Assembly (NCBI GenBank): GCA_029204225.1
Contig: CM055113.1
Span: forward strand, 34,762,557 to 34,826,556
Direction: 5' to 3'
Source: Diphasiastrum complanatum
Lineage: Eukaryota > Streptophyta > Lycopodiopsida > Lycopodiales > Lycopodiaceae
Length of the DNA stretch: 64,000 bases
How positions within the stretch are numbered: the first letter of the stretch is position 1; each line of letters starts with the position of its first letter. Positions 33,503 through 45,965 of this stretch are shown in pieces. The notes beneath the pieces were generated by a model. The model was not told where the DNA came from, did no database searches, and worked only from the letters and a program-made list of their open reading frames with translations. The position numbers were made by a program, and so were the translations under genes.

Positions 33503-34300
33503 TTAGAGACGCATAAGAAGCCGAACTTCTTCAACACGCATTAGCCTTTCCTGCTCCTGGGATTTACCAAAGGCAGCCTGGGCAAACTGTCTTTTCCTTT
33601 CTTGCAGGTCCAATATGCGCTCTTCAATGCTGTCGGCAACAATCAACCTAAAAATATGCACCTCCCTTGTCTGACCAAGCCTATGCACCCGATCCATAGC
33701 TTGTTCATCAACAGCTGGATTCCACCACGGGTCTAGCATGTATACATGAGAGGCTGATGTAAGATCGAAGCCAGTGCCAGCTGCCTTTAAAGTTAACAAA
33801 AAAACAGTGGGAGATTTTGACTTTGATGATTTCAAGGCCTGGAGTGCTTCTTCCCTCTTTGTGGCAGACATGCTACCATCAATCCGTACAAACTTAAACC
33901 CTGCATCTTTCAAAGGTTGCTGAGCAAATGTTAGCATCTTGGCAAACTGTGAAAATACTACTGACTTAATTAAGGGGTCCCTTTCCCGTGTTTCTTGTAA
34001 CAGGCTAATAAGAGCATCAATCTTAGCACTGCTCTTCACATGGCTGTCCGTGACGGACTCAGTTTCTGCTTCATCCAATGGAGCTGCAAAAACATCGGAA
34101 TCTGTCAAAGCAAATCGACATAAAGGGCAGCTCTTCTTGTCACACATAAGTGTTTTCTGAATGCATCGTTGGCAAAACACATGTGCACAACGTGTACTAA
34201 CTGCAGAATGCGGCGGTGAGAGGCAGATAGGGCAGTCAAATTCTTCCCCAGTTTGAGCTAGCAGCTTCTGTAGCAACTCTGGGCTTGCTAATGAGGGTCC
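33503..34300 (-). CDS. SNF2 gene last exon: RING finger and helicase C-lobe
   Basis: Begins after a CTGCAG acceptor; the split codon gives GPSLASPELLQKLL. It contains the C3HC4 RING finger, an acidic linker, and the whole helicase C-terminal lobe ending at a TAG at 33503. It is fully open, with all motifs V and VI intact. Confidence 0.88.
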   Translation of the reverse strand, partial: GPSLASPELLQKLLAQTGEEFDCPICLSPPHSAVSTRCAHVFCQRCIQKTLMCDKKSCPLCRFALTDSDVFAAPLDEAETESVTDSHVKSSAKIDALISLLQETRERDPLIKSVVFSQFAKMLTFAQQPLKDAGFKFVRIDGSMSATKREEALQALKSSKSKSPTVFLLTLKAAGTGFDLTSASHVYMLDPWWNPAVDEQAMDRVHRLGQTREVHIFRLIVADSIEERILDLQERKRQFAQAAFGKSQEQERLMRVEEVRLLMRL

Positions 34301-35077
34301 TGCAGAACATAAAATACCAGGATAAGTGTTACACCAAGAAATAGATAGTTCATAAAAACAATTAAACACAGCTGGTTACTTCCTATTCCTGAATGCCATT
34401 CTCAAGAGGTGCTGTAAGGTTATAAATTCATTGAGGTTTTGGTGAAGCAGCAACATATATCTCAATATTCAGATACAATGCCAGCCAACTAACCCATAGC
34501 TCAGCAACGATGGCTATGTTTACATGTACATTGTCTAATATTTCCATTCCATTTTCAACAGACTTTAGGACTTGGTCCTTGAGGCACAAACAATCATTGG
34601 ACCTTTTGTATTTATTATTTGACAATTGACCTAGTGGTCAGGGCCCAAGGTAATAGGTCCCAAAACCTAACCTTAATTGAGCTCCAAAAGGTTATAAATA
34701 ACTTCAAGGTCCTTTACGAATGACAGTTTGAAAGTCAGCTCGTGGTCTACTAGCATAGTCTAGCATACTTCAGTAGTTTTTGTTACAAAACTGGTAACTT
34801 TCATCTTTGGTACATATATACTCAATACTCAAAGCTACTACCCGACATGCTGACAACAAGGCCACACAGTTTGACACAGACTTTGTAAATGTGCACACAA
34901 AAAGCAAAGCACTACCTCAATAGGTATAAATTTTAAACTTGTATAGATATCAGTCAGTTTGTCTGTGGTACATTTACAAAAGCCCATAAAGGACATCACA
35001 AACCCACCTGCCTTGGGCTCATTCAAGCATCAAGTAAACAGAAAAATTCAGACCCCCGGTCCCTGATTCCTTGCCGA

Positions 35078-35118
<41 letters not shown>

Positions 35119-35700
35119 TGAACGTGGCGAAGGCCTGTTGGACTTGGAGAACTTCTTGAAATAAGGAGATTTCAATGGAAGCGACACAGTGGTGGTAAAA
35201 ATTGTGATGCAACCATAAGTCCATAAAGCGATGATCTCTTGCTTGATATACAAGGGCAAGATGATTTGGGTATGTTGGTGAAGGAGGATGGAAGAGAGGC
35301 ATGCAAGAGGTGGGGAGGTTTCTCCCTTGTGTTCAAAGGATTCGAAAGCAGGTGGGGAGGAATGAGTGGATTGATCTGATGCATCTAGAATCGCAACAGG
35401 GTCCCAATGAGGGGAAGCGCAATAACAATCGAGTGGGAATCCCTATTAGGCAAACATTCAGCTCACTGATAAATACCGAAAAGTGTAGATTTCTCTTACG
35501 CGGTTTTCGAGGTAAAAGAAAAATAAGCTCACAAATGATTCTCAAATGTTAAATGCAATAGAATTTCATCAGGCAAACAAGACTTCTAAATAGATCACAT
35601 GTGCTATCAGCTGACCAGCAGGACCTCAATGTGTTTGGACTCCTCATTCAGCAACTTTGATATTTAAAATATTTGTTTGGACAGTCTAGTTGTATGATAC

Positions 35701-36007
35701 CTTGACTACTGGAAGCAGCGGCAAGCAAATCAGCATGTTCGGGACAGAGGGCAGCATGATCACAGATTTGACGAAGCCTCAAAATGATGCTCAAGACATG
35801 GGCATAGTTCTGAAGGGTGGTTCCAGCTTCTAGGTAGTTCCCCACCAAATTCATTCCTTTCAGCTCCATTTGATCATATATACGACGATGCTCCGATGAA
35901 AATTCCACAGGATAAACCGTCACAACTTTTGGGGGTAATTCAACCAATCGGTGCCCATCAATCTCCATTTCTTTTGTTCTACGAAGTGCGATAGCCGACA
36001 TGAGAAC
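35701..36007 (-). CDS. SNF2 gene middle exon
   Basis: Encodes VLMSAIALRRTKEMEIDG, ELPPKVV, YDQMELKGM and VLSIILRLRQICDHAALCP, the segment between the two helicase lobes of the SMARCA3-like family. Both splice sites are canonical. Open throughout. Confidence 0.88.
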
Positions 36008-36200
36008 CTGATGGAGAACCATATGGAAGCATTAACTTTAAAGCCTCGCTAGACGTCTTTCTAGCTTATCTATGACCTGAGCATATATGCAAAACGTTTC
36101 TCGTAGAATCAGGCATTATCTAATAAAACAAATTTAACTCTTACTCATGAAGGAAACATTCTGTAAAACCTTCTGTATGTATTTAATGCACTGGCGTTAC

Positions 36201-36969
36201 CTGAAGACGGGAAAATCCGCTTCTTTCTCCACTTAAAAGAGGTCTTTGTATTGTGCGTGTCCAGAAATACCTTTCGTTAAGTGGGTGCAGTTTAAGAAAC
36301 ATCATGAGGCTGAACAGATCCTTATGACTATTTTGTATTGGTGTTCCAGTTACAGCCCACCTTCTATCAGCTTCCAAAGATACCGCAGCTCTAGTCTGCT
36401 GAGCACTGGGACTTTTCACAAGGTGAGCCTCATCAAGAATCACGCGTAACCAATGAACCTTTTTAAGAAGGGAATTGGGAAGATTTCTTTCTTTTGCTAG
36501 AATACCATATATTGTCAACACAACGTCGTTAGATGCTAGAGTTTTGGCATCCTTAGCACGGTCAGCTCCATGGTAGAGATGAACATCCAAGCTTCCTTCT
36601 CGAGTGTGCTCACTAAGCTGCTCAACCCAATTGGACAGCACTGTCAGTGGGCATACTACCAATGTAGCACGTGGACCCCCCAGCTTAGGTGGACACGGGG
36701 ATGGATCAGCAATGCTCAAAGACTTATCTGCAAGCTTGAGTGTGCCTTTCTTGCTTCTATTTTCTTTCTCTTCCAGCTTTTTTCTCTCCTTGGAAGGATT
36801 GGCATCTTCATCAGGTTTTGGCACGGGACTCTGAACTATATCAACAACAGGAGGGAGCACTGCACCAGGCTTATTTGTTGCAATAAGACCAAGTAACTCG
36901 AGGGTCTTGCCAAGACCCGTGTCATCTGCCAGAATACCGCCACGCAAGGCATTTGGCCGATCTTCTGAG
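36201..36969 (-). CDS. SNF2 gene N-lobe ATPase part
   Basis: Carries DDTGLGKT (family usually DDMGLGKT), a Lys/Glu-rich insert, LVVCPLTVLSNWVEQL, LDEAHLVKS and VTGTPIQN. It ends at CTTCAG|GTAACG. It joins the upstream part (36991-37284) only if one base is added or lost near 36990. Confidence 0.85.
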
Positions 36970-37273
36970 GAAATATTTAAAATTGTGTTTTTAAATTATC
37001 TCTTTGCTGTCTTTTTCAATCTCTGCTTCCCAAAAGGGTGGAAGGCCTGAACCGTTCTCTCTTTCAACCATCCAAACCAAAGCTTCTTTCTGATGCTGCA
37101 TAAGCTTACAAGTAATAACTGAGGATGGCTCCATGCTCTGGCGCTTGCTAGACGACTGAATCAATGTCTCAAACATGCTATCAATTTTGCGCTTTCGCTC
37201 TTCCGGAATATCATCCTCCTTATTGGTATCATCCTCTTCATCACTCAACTCTTCAGTAAATTGGAAAGGCGTC

Positions 37274-38417
37274 TGCCTATGCATACTGCTACTCACAATT
37301 GTTTAACACTGAACCCTGAACCCTGAAACACGCTAAATTCCAATATCGCCTTCCGTGAAACACAGTCCTCTGGAGCTACCTTTGAATTGTGAAGCCGGTG
37401 AAGCTGGCAGGCAGGCAGGCAGCGAATGTGTTGTAGAGCGCTTGGCGAAAGAGAGATCAGAGCGTCGGGAACGGAGGAAAGAAAAACTGCCACAAAATCA
37501 AAAGTTTAAACTTCCGCTCCTGTTTTGGTGTGTCATCGAAGGTGAACGTGAAAAAATGAAAACCTGAGCTAAAGTTTAAACCTGAGCTAGTGTTTGGGTG
37601 CGTCATTTAAAAACGAATATCGCACTATTCATAACCCTAGTTTCTAGGGTAACACTACATTAGTTCTTTCCAAGTGTTGGGCAGGTATGTAGGGTCTTGC
37701 GTGGTATCAGCCTGGTATTAAAGAGCATACCATTTTAGTTATTTACTTTTTCAATACCTAGAAAAGGTGCATATTCTTGTGTATTGTTGGCTTTGGAAAC
37801 CTGGCTAGAGTGGTCTAGGCTCGGGCAATACTAGGGATACACCATAACCTGATCAAATTTGTCCCCTTTACCCTGTGCCACCGGTGTATCAAATCATGAT
37901 ATCAAAATTTATTAATATCAGCATTAAATAAGACATTATTGAGATGCAATTTTCATTGATTATGGTAGTCTTACAATGTACGCATGCCCATCAATCCTTC
38001 CAAAAATGGAGTTTTTGGATGCATTTGCAGACGTTTTTTCGCCTTTCACCTTTCAATTGTAGCGTCATCTATCACGTATTGCTACTTGCTATGTTCTCCA
38101 TTGGCACTCCATCTACTCCATCCTCCATTCGCGCACTCTCCATTCTCCTTTGCTAGTTCTTGCATTCTTGCTTCTTGCATCTTTTGCGCTCTCCATGCTG
38201 TATCTCCATCCTCATTTGTGGTTTGTTGGTTCTAGCATTCTTGCATTCTGGTGCTCTCACTCGTCTCCATTCGCCATTCTAGCTACTGGTGTCAATGTTG
38301 CTGGCTATTGCGCTCATCTTTGCTAGCTATTACGCTTATCTTTGTTGGATTCCAAAAAGATGCAACCTCGGTAATAGGGTCAAAAATCGTCCAGAATGTT
38401 GTAGTGATAGATAGAGA
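37274..38417 (-). repeat. Module A, SNF2-side copy
   Basis: Homologous to 8520-9684 and 47115-48279. At its SNF2 end, similarity stops after ATAGGCA, just where SNF2 coding (ACGCCTTTCCAATTT) begins. It thus supplies the present 5' flank and possible promoter of the SNF2 remnant. It lacks the 23-base tandem unit near 38270 and has an extra TTG near 37785 relative to the arm copies. Confidence 0.88.
37293..37493 (-). CDS. Small ORF upstream of SNF2 (possible leader exon)
   Basis: 66 codons, MAVFLSSVPDALISLSPS onwards, stopping at TGA in CAATTGTGAGTAGCAG just before the SNF2 frame. The GTGAGT could be a splice donor, but the nearest acceptor before SNF2 coding (ATAGGCAG) is only about 25 bases away, too close for an intron. 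So it is either a leader ORF or an accidental join. Confidence 0.35.
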   Translation of the reverse strand: MAVFLSSVPDALISLSPSALQHIRCLPACQLHRLHNSKVAPEDCVSRKAILEFSVFQGSGFSVKQL

Positions 38418-39612
38418 TTAACAGAACTCTTGACAAGTCAAGACCAAAACTTTTAAAACCCTTTATTTATAAAATCAACAAGAAAAAACATAGCTGAAAA
38501 GTATATAGTACTAATAAAGCATCGTAAAGCAAAACCTATTTCAAAACATCCACTACCACCATCCCACCACACAAAACTGCGCAAGTTAGCATAGTGAGGA
38601 AGACGTGTCAATGCTGAATGTCAGTTGTTATCCATGTACAAAATAAGTTTACTTAACTAATCAACATGCAATGTAAATGAAAGCTCATAGTCCAATCTTC
38701 CCTTACTGAAAAATGCTTATAGCGATAGGCCGAACAATATCGTTACCATATCAGGACGAGTGCATGTTGATCAGTGTAATGGTTTTGGTCCTTATCTTTT
38801 AATTTAATTAATCATTATGCATTTGAAAATAAACTGTATAAACTATGTAGCATATCGTAAACAAACAAGTAGCTTCGATCGGTACATGAAGTGTGGGGCA
38901 AATCCATGCCATACCAATACTCATACTTGTCGTAGAGCAAACAGGTAATGTACAATTCTTGTAACTTCTTGAGCATATCCATGCTTTCCAAGAGTCCTCA
39001 AGCTATCTTATCGTTTTACTTATTTTAAACCTTAATCGTGTCTTAAAAAAATAGTATAACACAATATCTGCATGCATAAACGATAGAGTTCGTAACCACT
39101 CATTCATACTAGGATTAGGGCAAATCCGGGCCGTTCCAATCCCTATGAATGTAGAAGCTCTTTGCACAACTCCATGTACTTCTAATTTTTTTTTTTAAAT
39201 TACGTTAACAATCCCTTAATAAACTAAGAATATCATTATCATCATTGAGGGCTACAATAGTACCTACGATAAGCAATGATTCTATATGTTAAGGCAATGC
39301 TTGATTGAGCAAAGGACATGTTAAAACCGGTGATCACAAGGAAAGACAAGCAAGAGCCTATACGTGGAGACAATAATCAATGCATTAAACTCACTAGACA
39401 ATGCTATCTTGACATCTCTTATGTCACTAAGATCATTTCTTGTAACAATAATATCATCAACATATAAAACCATAAAAATGATCTTACCATCATTACATTT
39501 GACATACAATGAAGACACATAAGAGTTTATCACAAATCCAAGGGAGTTGAGATAGATATGCAACTTAAAGTACCAACCTCTAGGTGTTTGCTTGAGTCAA
39601 TAGAAACTCTTC
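38418..39612 (-). repeat. Module B, inner right copy
   Basis: Mirror of 17192-18399. It lacks the 14-base tandem duplication (GGTCTTGACTTATT) present in the other three copies. It contains the copia RT fragment at 39321-39563 and the frameshifted gene X exon (about 38815-39185). Confidence 0.9.
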
Positions 39613-41176
39613 TTCAAGAGGCACACCTTGAAATTGATTGCGCTTAACATCCACTCGTGTGGGATCAAGTTATGTACATAAAATCATGAATCCAAAGCTA
39701 GAATTTTGTCAATTTTAACACTTTGACCTATGAAAAAACGAGCAACCAACTTCTTTTTAATAATTAATGTCGGTTTTGCATAGTCGGAGACATTCATACT
39801 AGCAATCTTGATGGCAAAATTTTCCATGTGGAAATTTAAATAGCAAAATATGGTGTGATGATGGATTCTTGAAATTTGGCTATTGGTCAAGAAGTGAGAT
39901 CAAGTAATAATGAGAATGGATTTACCAAGAAGGTAAATCGATTTTGATAAAAGAGCTTGAAAGGCATTGTGCCTTATCAACACGTTGATAGATAATAACC
40001 TAATACCATACATTAGTGTTGCCTCCTCACCAATTCAAGCATGGAGAACATTGCAGTCCATGTTCCAATTTACACCGTCAATACAAATATTGCTCTTGAA
40101 GCAAAGGTTTTACATGATGGAAATGAGTGAAGTTCAGACCATGATGAAATACTTGACAAGATTAAGAAGGTACATGATTAACTATGTAATCCAAGTCATT
40201 GACCATGTGGATATAGAGAGTATACACTCAATGGATTATTAGCATCTTGTGAGAACTTGGTGACCACACTATTGGTGTGGGAAAGTACACTCTCTTTTGA
40301 TGAAAATTTTGGAATTCTATTACAAGAGAAGTTAAGGTTATACATTTACAATGAAGTCTTTCTCAACAAGTGGAGGAAACAAGCCAACCACTAACTGTAT
40401 AATAAGGTTAATGGACAAAGAAAAGGAAATGGTTCCCATGTCAGAGAAAAGGTCATTGTCGTGTGTCAAACCGAGTCAAATAGCCATAGTAATGAAACTA
40501 GAGCTAGAATCAAGAGAAACACAATGGAATCATGTTGATATAGCCATAAAACACAAATCACAAATAAAACTCCATGGAATCAGGAATTGAATTGAAGGGA
40601 TAGAAGCAAATTAAATACAAAATGGGGATGGGATTCATGTGGATTGGGCACACGAGACCTAACAACCTCTATTCCCACGGCTCACATTCACAAAGAGGAG
40701 GCTAAGCTCTCTCATTTGAAAATGAGCCAAAAGATACTCAAAATGATGTCTCTTGCCTACTTATAGACAATCTCCTAACTTACTATCTTGCAAGATAGTT
40801 AGCCCTTGTACCAAGAGCCCTAAACCAATTTATTTTGCTAAGAAGGCTAGTGAAATGCAAGGTTGTTGAATTTCACACATGTGTGAGTGCCACAAATTAT
40901 GATTTTGATCTCCTAAGATGTGGTGATTTCACATAGATTGAAAACCAAGATCTATTCCATAAATCTATGTCAAGAGCGCTCTCTGCCTCACATAGATCAA
41001 CCAAACATGTATATTTTCTATCTTGATCTTCTTGAGGCTACATACTTGCTCAAGGATGTAAGTGTCCTTAGTGGATGATTTAGTTATTCTCAAGAGAAGT
41101 TTACAAAATACCTCACAAAATCGAACAACATGGTTTTTCAAACCATGAGAGATTACATCATTCTTGTTCTTACTAG
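39613..41176 (+). mobile_element. copia-3 debris, gag side (right)
   Basis: Mirror of 15627-17191. Gag ORFs at 39967-40242 (WRTLQSMFQF, MMKYLTRLRRYM) and 40351-40590 (one residue differs from the left copy). Cut at 41176 by copia-2. Confidence 0.75.
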
Positions 41177-41732
41177 TGTTGGATTATTCTCTCACTAATC
41201 GACTAATCGACATTTTAATCTTCGTCCAACTTTTATCTAGACCTACAATTTTTTTTCATGTTTCTACACAGACTGCTAAACTACTCGAAACAGATCACAG
41301 TGACAATTCATGTTCATTTCTGTAGACAGACTATTTACGACCAAAGCCAATGACTTGCATTAATTCATCAGCAAGTAGTTTTTAAGAAGTCCTAACTGGA
41401 TGGATGTCAACGCATCACAACCAACTGGTGAACGTTTTTGACGACCTAATTGTTATTCATATTTCAACATCTTGGGATCAAATCAAGCATCAACAAACAT
41501 GATCAACATTATATGACAAATGACTTCAAAGTTAGTTACTATAAGATCGAACGTGTGATCTCTATCACTATTGTTTTGTCTGAAATTGATAGGCGTAGTC
41601 ATGCATGAAGCAAGAGGAAGATAGTTTATTCCGTTGCGCACGACAAGTTCTAATTCTTGTCGTTCGAATTGTTTTTATTCGAGTTCATTTTTTTTCGAGT
41701 TCGACCTATCTTTCACACACTTCTTTCCAACA
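41177..41732 (+). repeat. copia-2 5' LTR, internally deleted (right arm)
   Basis: 556 bases against 947 for the 3' LTR; the same deletion as in the left arm. Confidence 0.9.
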
Positions 41733-41922
41733 TGGTATCAAAGCGTTGATTCTTCAAGGCCTAATACTGTATCATAGCGCAAGCTCTTATACTTGATATC
41801 TTTCATGATAGCAAAATATTCTTCAACTCGAATCAATTTGTTTCGATATTAGAGAATTGATTTCCAGAGTACTGTATCTTTCTCTTAACAATAATCAAAA
41901 CATCGATAGTCTAAAGTTCTAG

Positions 41923-42243
41923 ATGGATTCTCAAAGTAACCCCGGTATTATCGCAGACAAGTTGAATGGATCCAATTATCATTTATGGAAATCTAAGATG
42001 AAGACCTTGCTAATTGCCAACAAGTTGTGGGATGTTGTTACAAGTATCGAATTGAAGCCTGAAGATGACACAGACGACTTGAAATGGAAATTGAAGGATG
42101 GTAAAGTCTTCGCAATTATTATCCTCAATATATCAAATACTCAGATTGGCCATGTAGCTGAAGCCAAAACTTCGAGAGAAGTTTGGGACATCTTGAGCTC
42201 ACTATATGATGTGAGAGACGTAATTACTAAGTTACATCTTTGA
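41923..42243 (+). pseudogene. copia-2 gag N-part (right arm)
   Basis: LNGSNYHLWKSKMKTLL and REVWDILSSLYD mark UBN2-type gag. It stops after KLHL by frameshift; broken gag continues to about 42480. Confidence 0.9.
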
Positions 42244-42517
42244 AAAAAATTCTTCACACTCAAGATGTCAAATAATGATTCTCTTTAGAATGATATTAAC
42301 TAGTTTAAGAATCTCTTGCAATAGATGGCCGCTATTGGATCAGTCATAGATGATCAAGACACAATTATGACATTGCTTTCAAGCTTGCCCTCTACCTATG
42401 AGAACTGGGTGATGATCATCACAACACACTCAGATTTAACTCTTACCAAAGTTATCACTATGTTGCTGCAAGAAGATAATTGAAGAAGTCAAGACAGTTC
42501 ATCTACCTCTTCATCTC

Positions 42518-43392
42518 ATGCTCTATATGTCAACAAGAGCTCAAAACGATGAAAGCAGAAAAGCTCCAAGAAGTCTACATCAAATCAGAAACAGACTCAA
42601 AGTCAAGAACAATTATCGAATCCACATTCGTCGAAGAAGAAGATGTTTTGCAGGTATTACAAATGCAATAACCATGAGATCCAAGAAAAGTTCAAACAAT
42701 TCAAAGAGCATGCAAAAAATCAAACTGGTAATCAAAGCACTGAGATCTGATAATGGGAGAGAATACATCTCCACCGAATTCAAGGAGTACTGCCTTAACA
42801 ACGGCATTGAGCAACAATACATTACCTCGTATTCGCCTCAGTCAAATGGTCTTGTTGAGAGATAGAACAGAACCTTAGTCGAATCGGCAAAGGGACACTT
42901 CCGAAGTCCTTCTAGGCAGAAGTTGTTTCAATAGCAACCTATATTCAGAACATATGTCCTACTAAAGGTCTCTCAGACAAAACACCATTCGAAGTTTGGA
43001 CATGTACCAAACCTTCTTTATCAAACTTACGAGCTTTTGGATGTACTGCTTATGTGCAAATTCCTCATGATCTCAGGAAGAAGCTCGACTTCTAGAGTAT
43101 CAAATGTATTTTCATTAGCTACACTACTTCAGATCAAGCCTACAAATTGTTCGACCCTATCGAGTCGAAGATATTCAATAGCGGGGATGTCATCTTCATC
43201 GAAGATCAATTTATCGACCTCAAGGGAAAAGGCAAAGCCCATATAGCTGACTCTTCGGTTTCATCTGACACATTGAACATTCCAGTTCCTCAATCGACTA
43301 TTCACATCGAAGGTCCAAGCTCATCTACTTTTGATGAACAACATATCAATGACAAATCCGAAGATGATGATGTTGCAGTTCAGCAACTATAG
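42518..43392 (+). pseudogene. copia-2 integrase remains (right arm)
   Basis: The 5-base deletion puts ALRSDNGREYISTEF in a frame with an upstream shadow reading rather than with the zinc knuckle. SYSPQSNGLVER is followed by a stop. The integrase C-part and linker lie at 43037-43392 in shifted frames. Confidence 0.82.
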
Positions 43393-43790
43393 CATGATGA
43401 AAGTGATTGATTTCTTCTATTCTCCAGAAGATCATCAAGAACTAGTAGACCACCTATCAGGTATATTGATGAGTCTACAACTTATCTTGTTCGGGAGCTG
43501 ACTACTGTCGAAGAGGCACTTAGTCAGTTCGATTCCGATCTCTGGAAAGAAGGTATGGATAAAGAGTATTCATCTCTTATCAGGAACTAGACATGGAGGA
43601 TTGCAGAAATGTAGTTGATTGCAAATGGATTTTCAAAGTCAAGTACACAGCAAACGGAATCATCGGCAGAAGAAAAGATCGACTTGTCGCCAGAGGATTT
43701 TCTTAAGTATACAATGTTGATTACACTTTCAGTCCAGTAGTCAAACAATCTTCTATTCGACTTTTATTATCATTTGCTGCTGCAGCAGAT

Positions 43791-44087
43791 TTGGAAATAC
43801 ATCAAATGGATGTACAGACAACATATCTCAATGGAGTTATCGAAGAAGACATTTACATGGTGCAACCCGAACAATATATTATCGAGGGTAAACACAATCA
43901 TGTGTGTAAACTCCATAAGGCACTTTATGACTTGAAGCAATTTGCTCGAGCATGGTTTCAAAGGATCGATACTTTCCTTATTAATCATGTCTATACACCA
44001 ACCTCCTCAAATTCGAATGTTTACTTCAAGATAGTGCAGCAGTCCTTTATCATTATCACTTTGTACATGGACTACACATTGATCTGA
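43791..44087 (+). pseudogene. copia-2 reverse transcriptase fragment (right arm)
   Basis: MDVQTTYLNGVIEEDIYM, LYDLKQFARAWFQ and YMDY in place of YVDD. One residue differs from the left copy (YFKIV versus YSKIV). Confidence 0.88.
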
Positions 44088-44346
44088 AATCGACATGACT
44101 GATCTGGACGAAGTTCATTTCTACATTCGTATTCAAATTTATAAAGACAAAAATCAAAAGTTGATCTACATTACTCAACAGAGTCACACCTGCAATATGT
44201 TAGTCAGATATAATATGGTTAATTGCATGTTAGCTCTCTCACCAATGGAACTAGGTCTCAAATTGTCAAAGGACCAGTGTCCTCGAACAATCGAAGAAAA
44301 GGAGCAGATGCGCTAGTATCCTTATCATTCAATAATAGGATCTTGT

Positions 44347-44940
44347 ATGTACACAATGATCTGTACCAGGCCAAACATAGATTTTGCAGTCAGCTCCCTA
44401 AGTCAGTATATGACGAACCCTGGTATAACACATTGGAAGGCTCTCATCAGAGTCATGAGATATCGTCGAGGTACTATGGATGTTTGCATTTGTTTTGGAG
44501 CAGTCGACAACGACAAACTCAATCTACTCAGTCGTTACACAGATGCAAGTTGGGCAGGAGATATAGACACTCGTAAATCTACTTCTAGATTTACATTCTT
44601 CCTCAACAATGGTCCAATTTCTTGGAACAATCGCAAGCAATCTTTGATAGCTTTATCTTCTATAGAATCAGAGTACATCGCAACCTCACAAGCTACTAAG
44701 AAAACAATTTGGTTGAGAAACTTACTTTCAGATATCCGTCTGAGTCAATATGCTCCGACATTATTATTTTGTGATAATCAAAGTGCCATTGCCTTGTTAG
44801 CCAACCCTAGATTTCATTCTAGGAGTAAGCACATTGAACTTAAGTATCACTATCTCAGAAGCAAAGTTCTCAACAGAGAGGTTAGATTGCAGTACTGTCG
44901 AACGCAAGATATGATAGCGAATATTTTTCTAAAGCATTAA
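44347..44940 (+). pseudogene. copia-2 RNase H (right arm, shortened)
   Basis: Same domain as 11788-12453 but 24 codons shorter because of a 1-base loss at about 44928 just before the TKAL end. Confidence 0.9.
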
Positions 44941-45018
44941 GCTTGGATGCACACATAAAGTTTTGTGCAAAACTAAGTTTAAGAGTCAAGGCATTCATGG
45001 ATTCAGATTAAGGGGGAG

Positions 45019-45965
45019 TGTTGGATTATCCTCTCACTAATCGATCAATTGACATTTTAATCTTCGTCCAACTTTTACCCAAACCTGCATTTTTCTTCAT
45101 GTTTTTACACATACTGCATAACTACTCGAAATGGCTCCCAGTGACATTTCACGTTCATTTCTACAAACAAACTGTTTACGACCAAAGCCAATGACTTGTA
45201 TTAATTCATCAGCAAGTGGTTTTTGAGAAGTCCTAACTGGATAGATTCCAGCACATCACAGCCAACTAGATGAACGTTTTTGACAACCTAATTGCTTAGT
45301 ATAAATAGCTATTCATATTTCAACATCTTAGGATCAGATCAAGCATCAGAACATGATCAACATCTTATGATCAAGTATGGAATAGTTATCTCTCTCTCTC
45401 TCAAGCCTTCGAGCTTGTACACTCTTGAGCATTCTAGCTCAGTTCTTTACAGTTGATTAAAGATTGCTATTGCGCTTATTGCTTATCAATAGTTGCACTT
45501 AATTCAGACTTACATTTTAGCCGTTCAGAAATAGCTTAGAATACGCGGCTTTGATCTGCAACTTCTTGTACTCATCTACATTTGTTTCGCTTCCATATTG
45601 AATCAATACTATCTTCTAATTGTGTTCAGCTTTATCTCAGAATGTATGTATTTTTGTAGTTTCTCGTGACTAATTATTTGTCTAATGTTTCGCGACTAAT
45701 TATTTGTCTAATAATTTGATGCTTAATGTTTAGCTACATAATCACTATAGTACTAATGATTTCAAAGTTAGTTACTATAAAATCAAATGTGATTTCTATC
45801 ACTATTGTTTTGTTTGAAATTGATAGGCATAGTCATGCATGAAGAAAGAGAATGATAGTTTATTCCGCTACGCATGATAAGTTCTAATTCATGTTGTTCA
45901 AATTCTTTTTATTCGAGTTTTTTTTTTTTGAGTTCGACCTATCTTTCCCCCACGTCTTTCCAACA
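45019..45965 (+). repeat. copia-2 3' LTR (right arm)
   Basis: 947 bases, TGTTGGATTA to TTTCCAACA, preceded by AAGGGGGAG. Includes a TCTCTCTC tract near 45391. Confidence 0.92.

Larger units (their letters stand above)
33503..37284 (-). pseudogene. SNF2/RING/helicase-C gene (SMARCA3-like), 5'-truncated
   Basis: A Rad5/HLTF-class Swi2/Snf2 ATPase: a nuclear DNA translocase with a RING ubiquitin-ligase finger between its helicase lobes. Coding pieces on the minus strand are about 37284-36201, 36007-35701 and 34300-33503, with introns of 193 and 1400 bases. Junctions are CTTCAG|GTAACG, CATCAG|GTTCTC, GTCAAG|GTATCA and CTGCAG|GACCCT. Motifs: LMQHQKEALVWM, DDTGLGKT (Walker A), LDEAH, VTGTPIQNS, RING CPICLSPP...CAHVFCQRC...CPLCR, then VVFSQF, GTGFDLT and DRVHRLGQT. 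The N-terminal HIRAN domain of plant homologs is missing. One base is off near 36990 (KEII, then stop; the frame resumes as NISSEDRPNALRGG), with no intron signal. Probably a truncated or decaying paralog, or the shift is a sequence error. Confidence 0.85.

Noticed and set aside
35023..35552. Several ORFs between SNF2 exons
   Set aside because: They lie in an intron with a GA tract and show no conserved motif.
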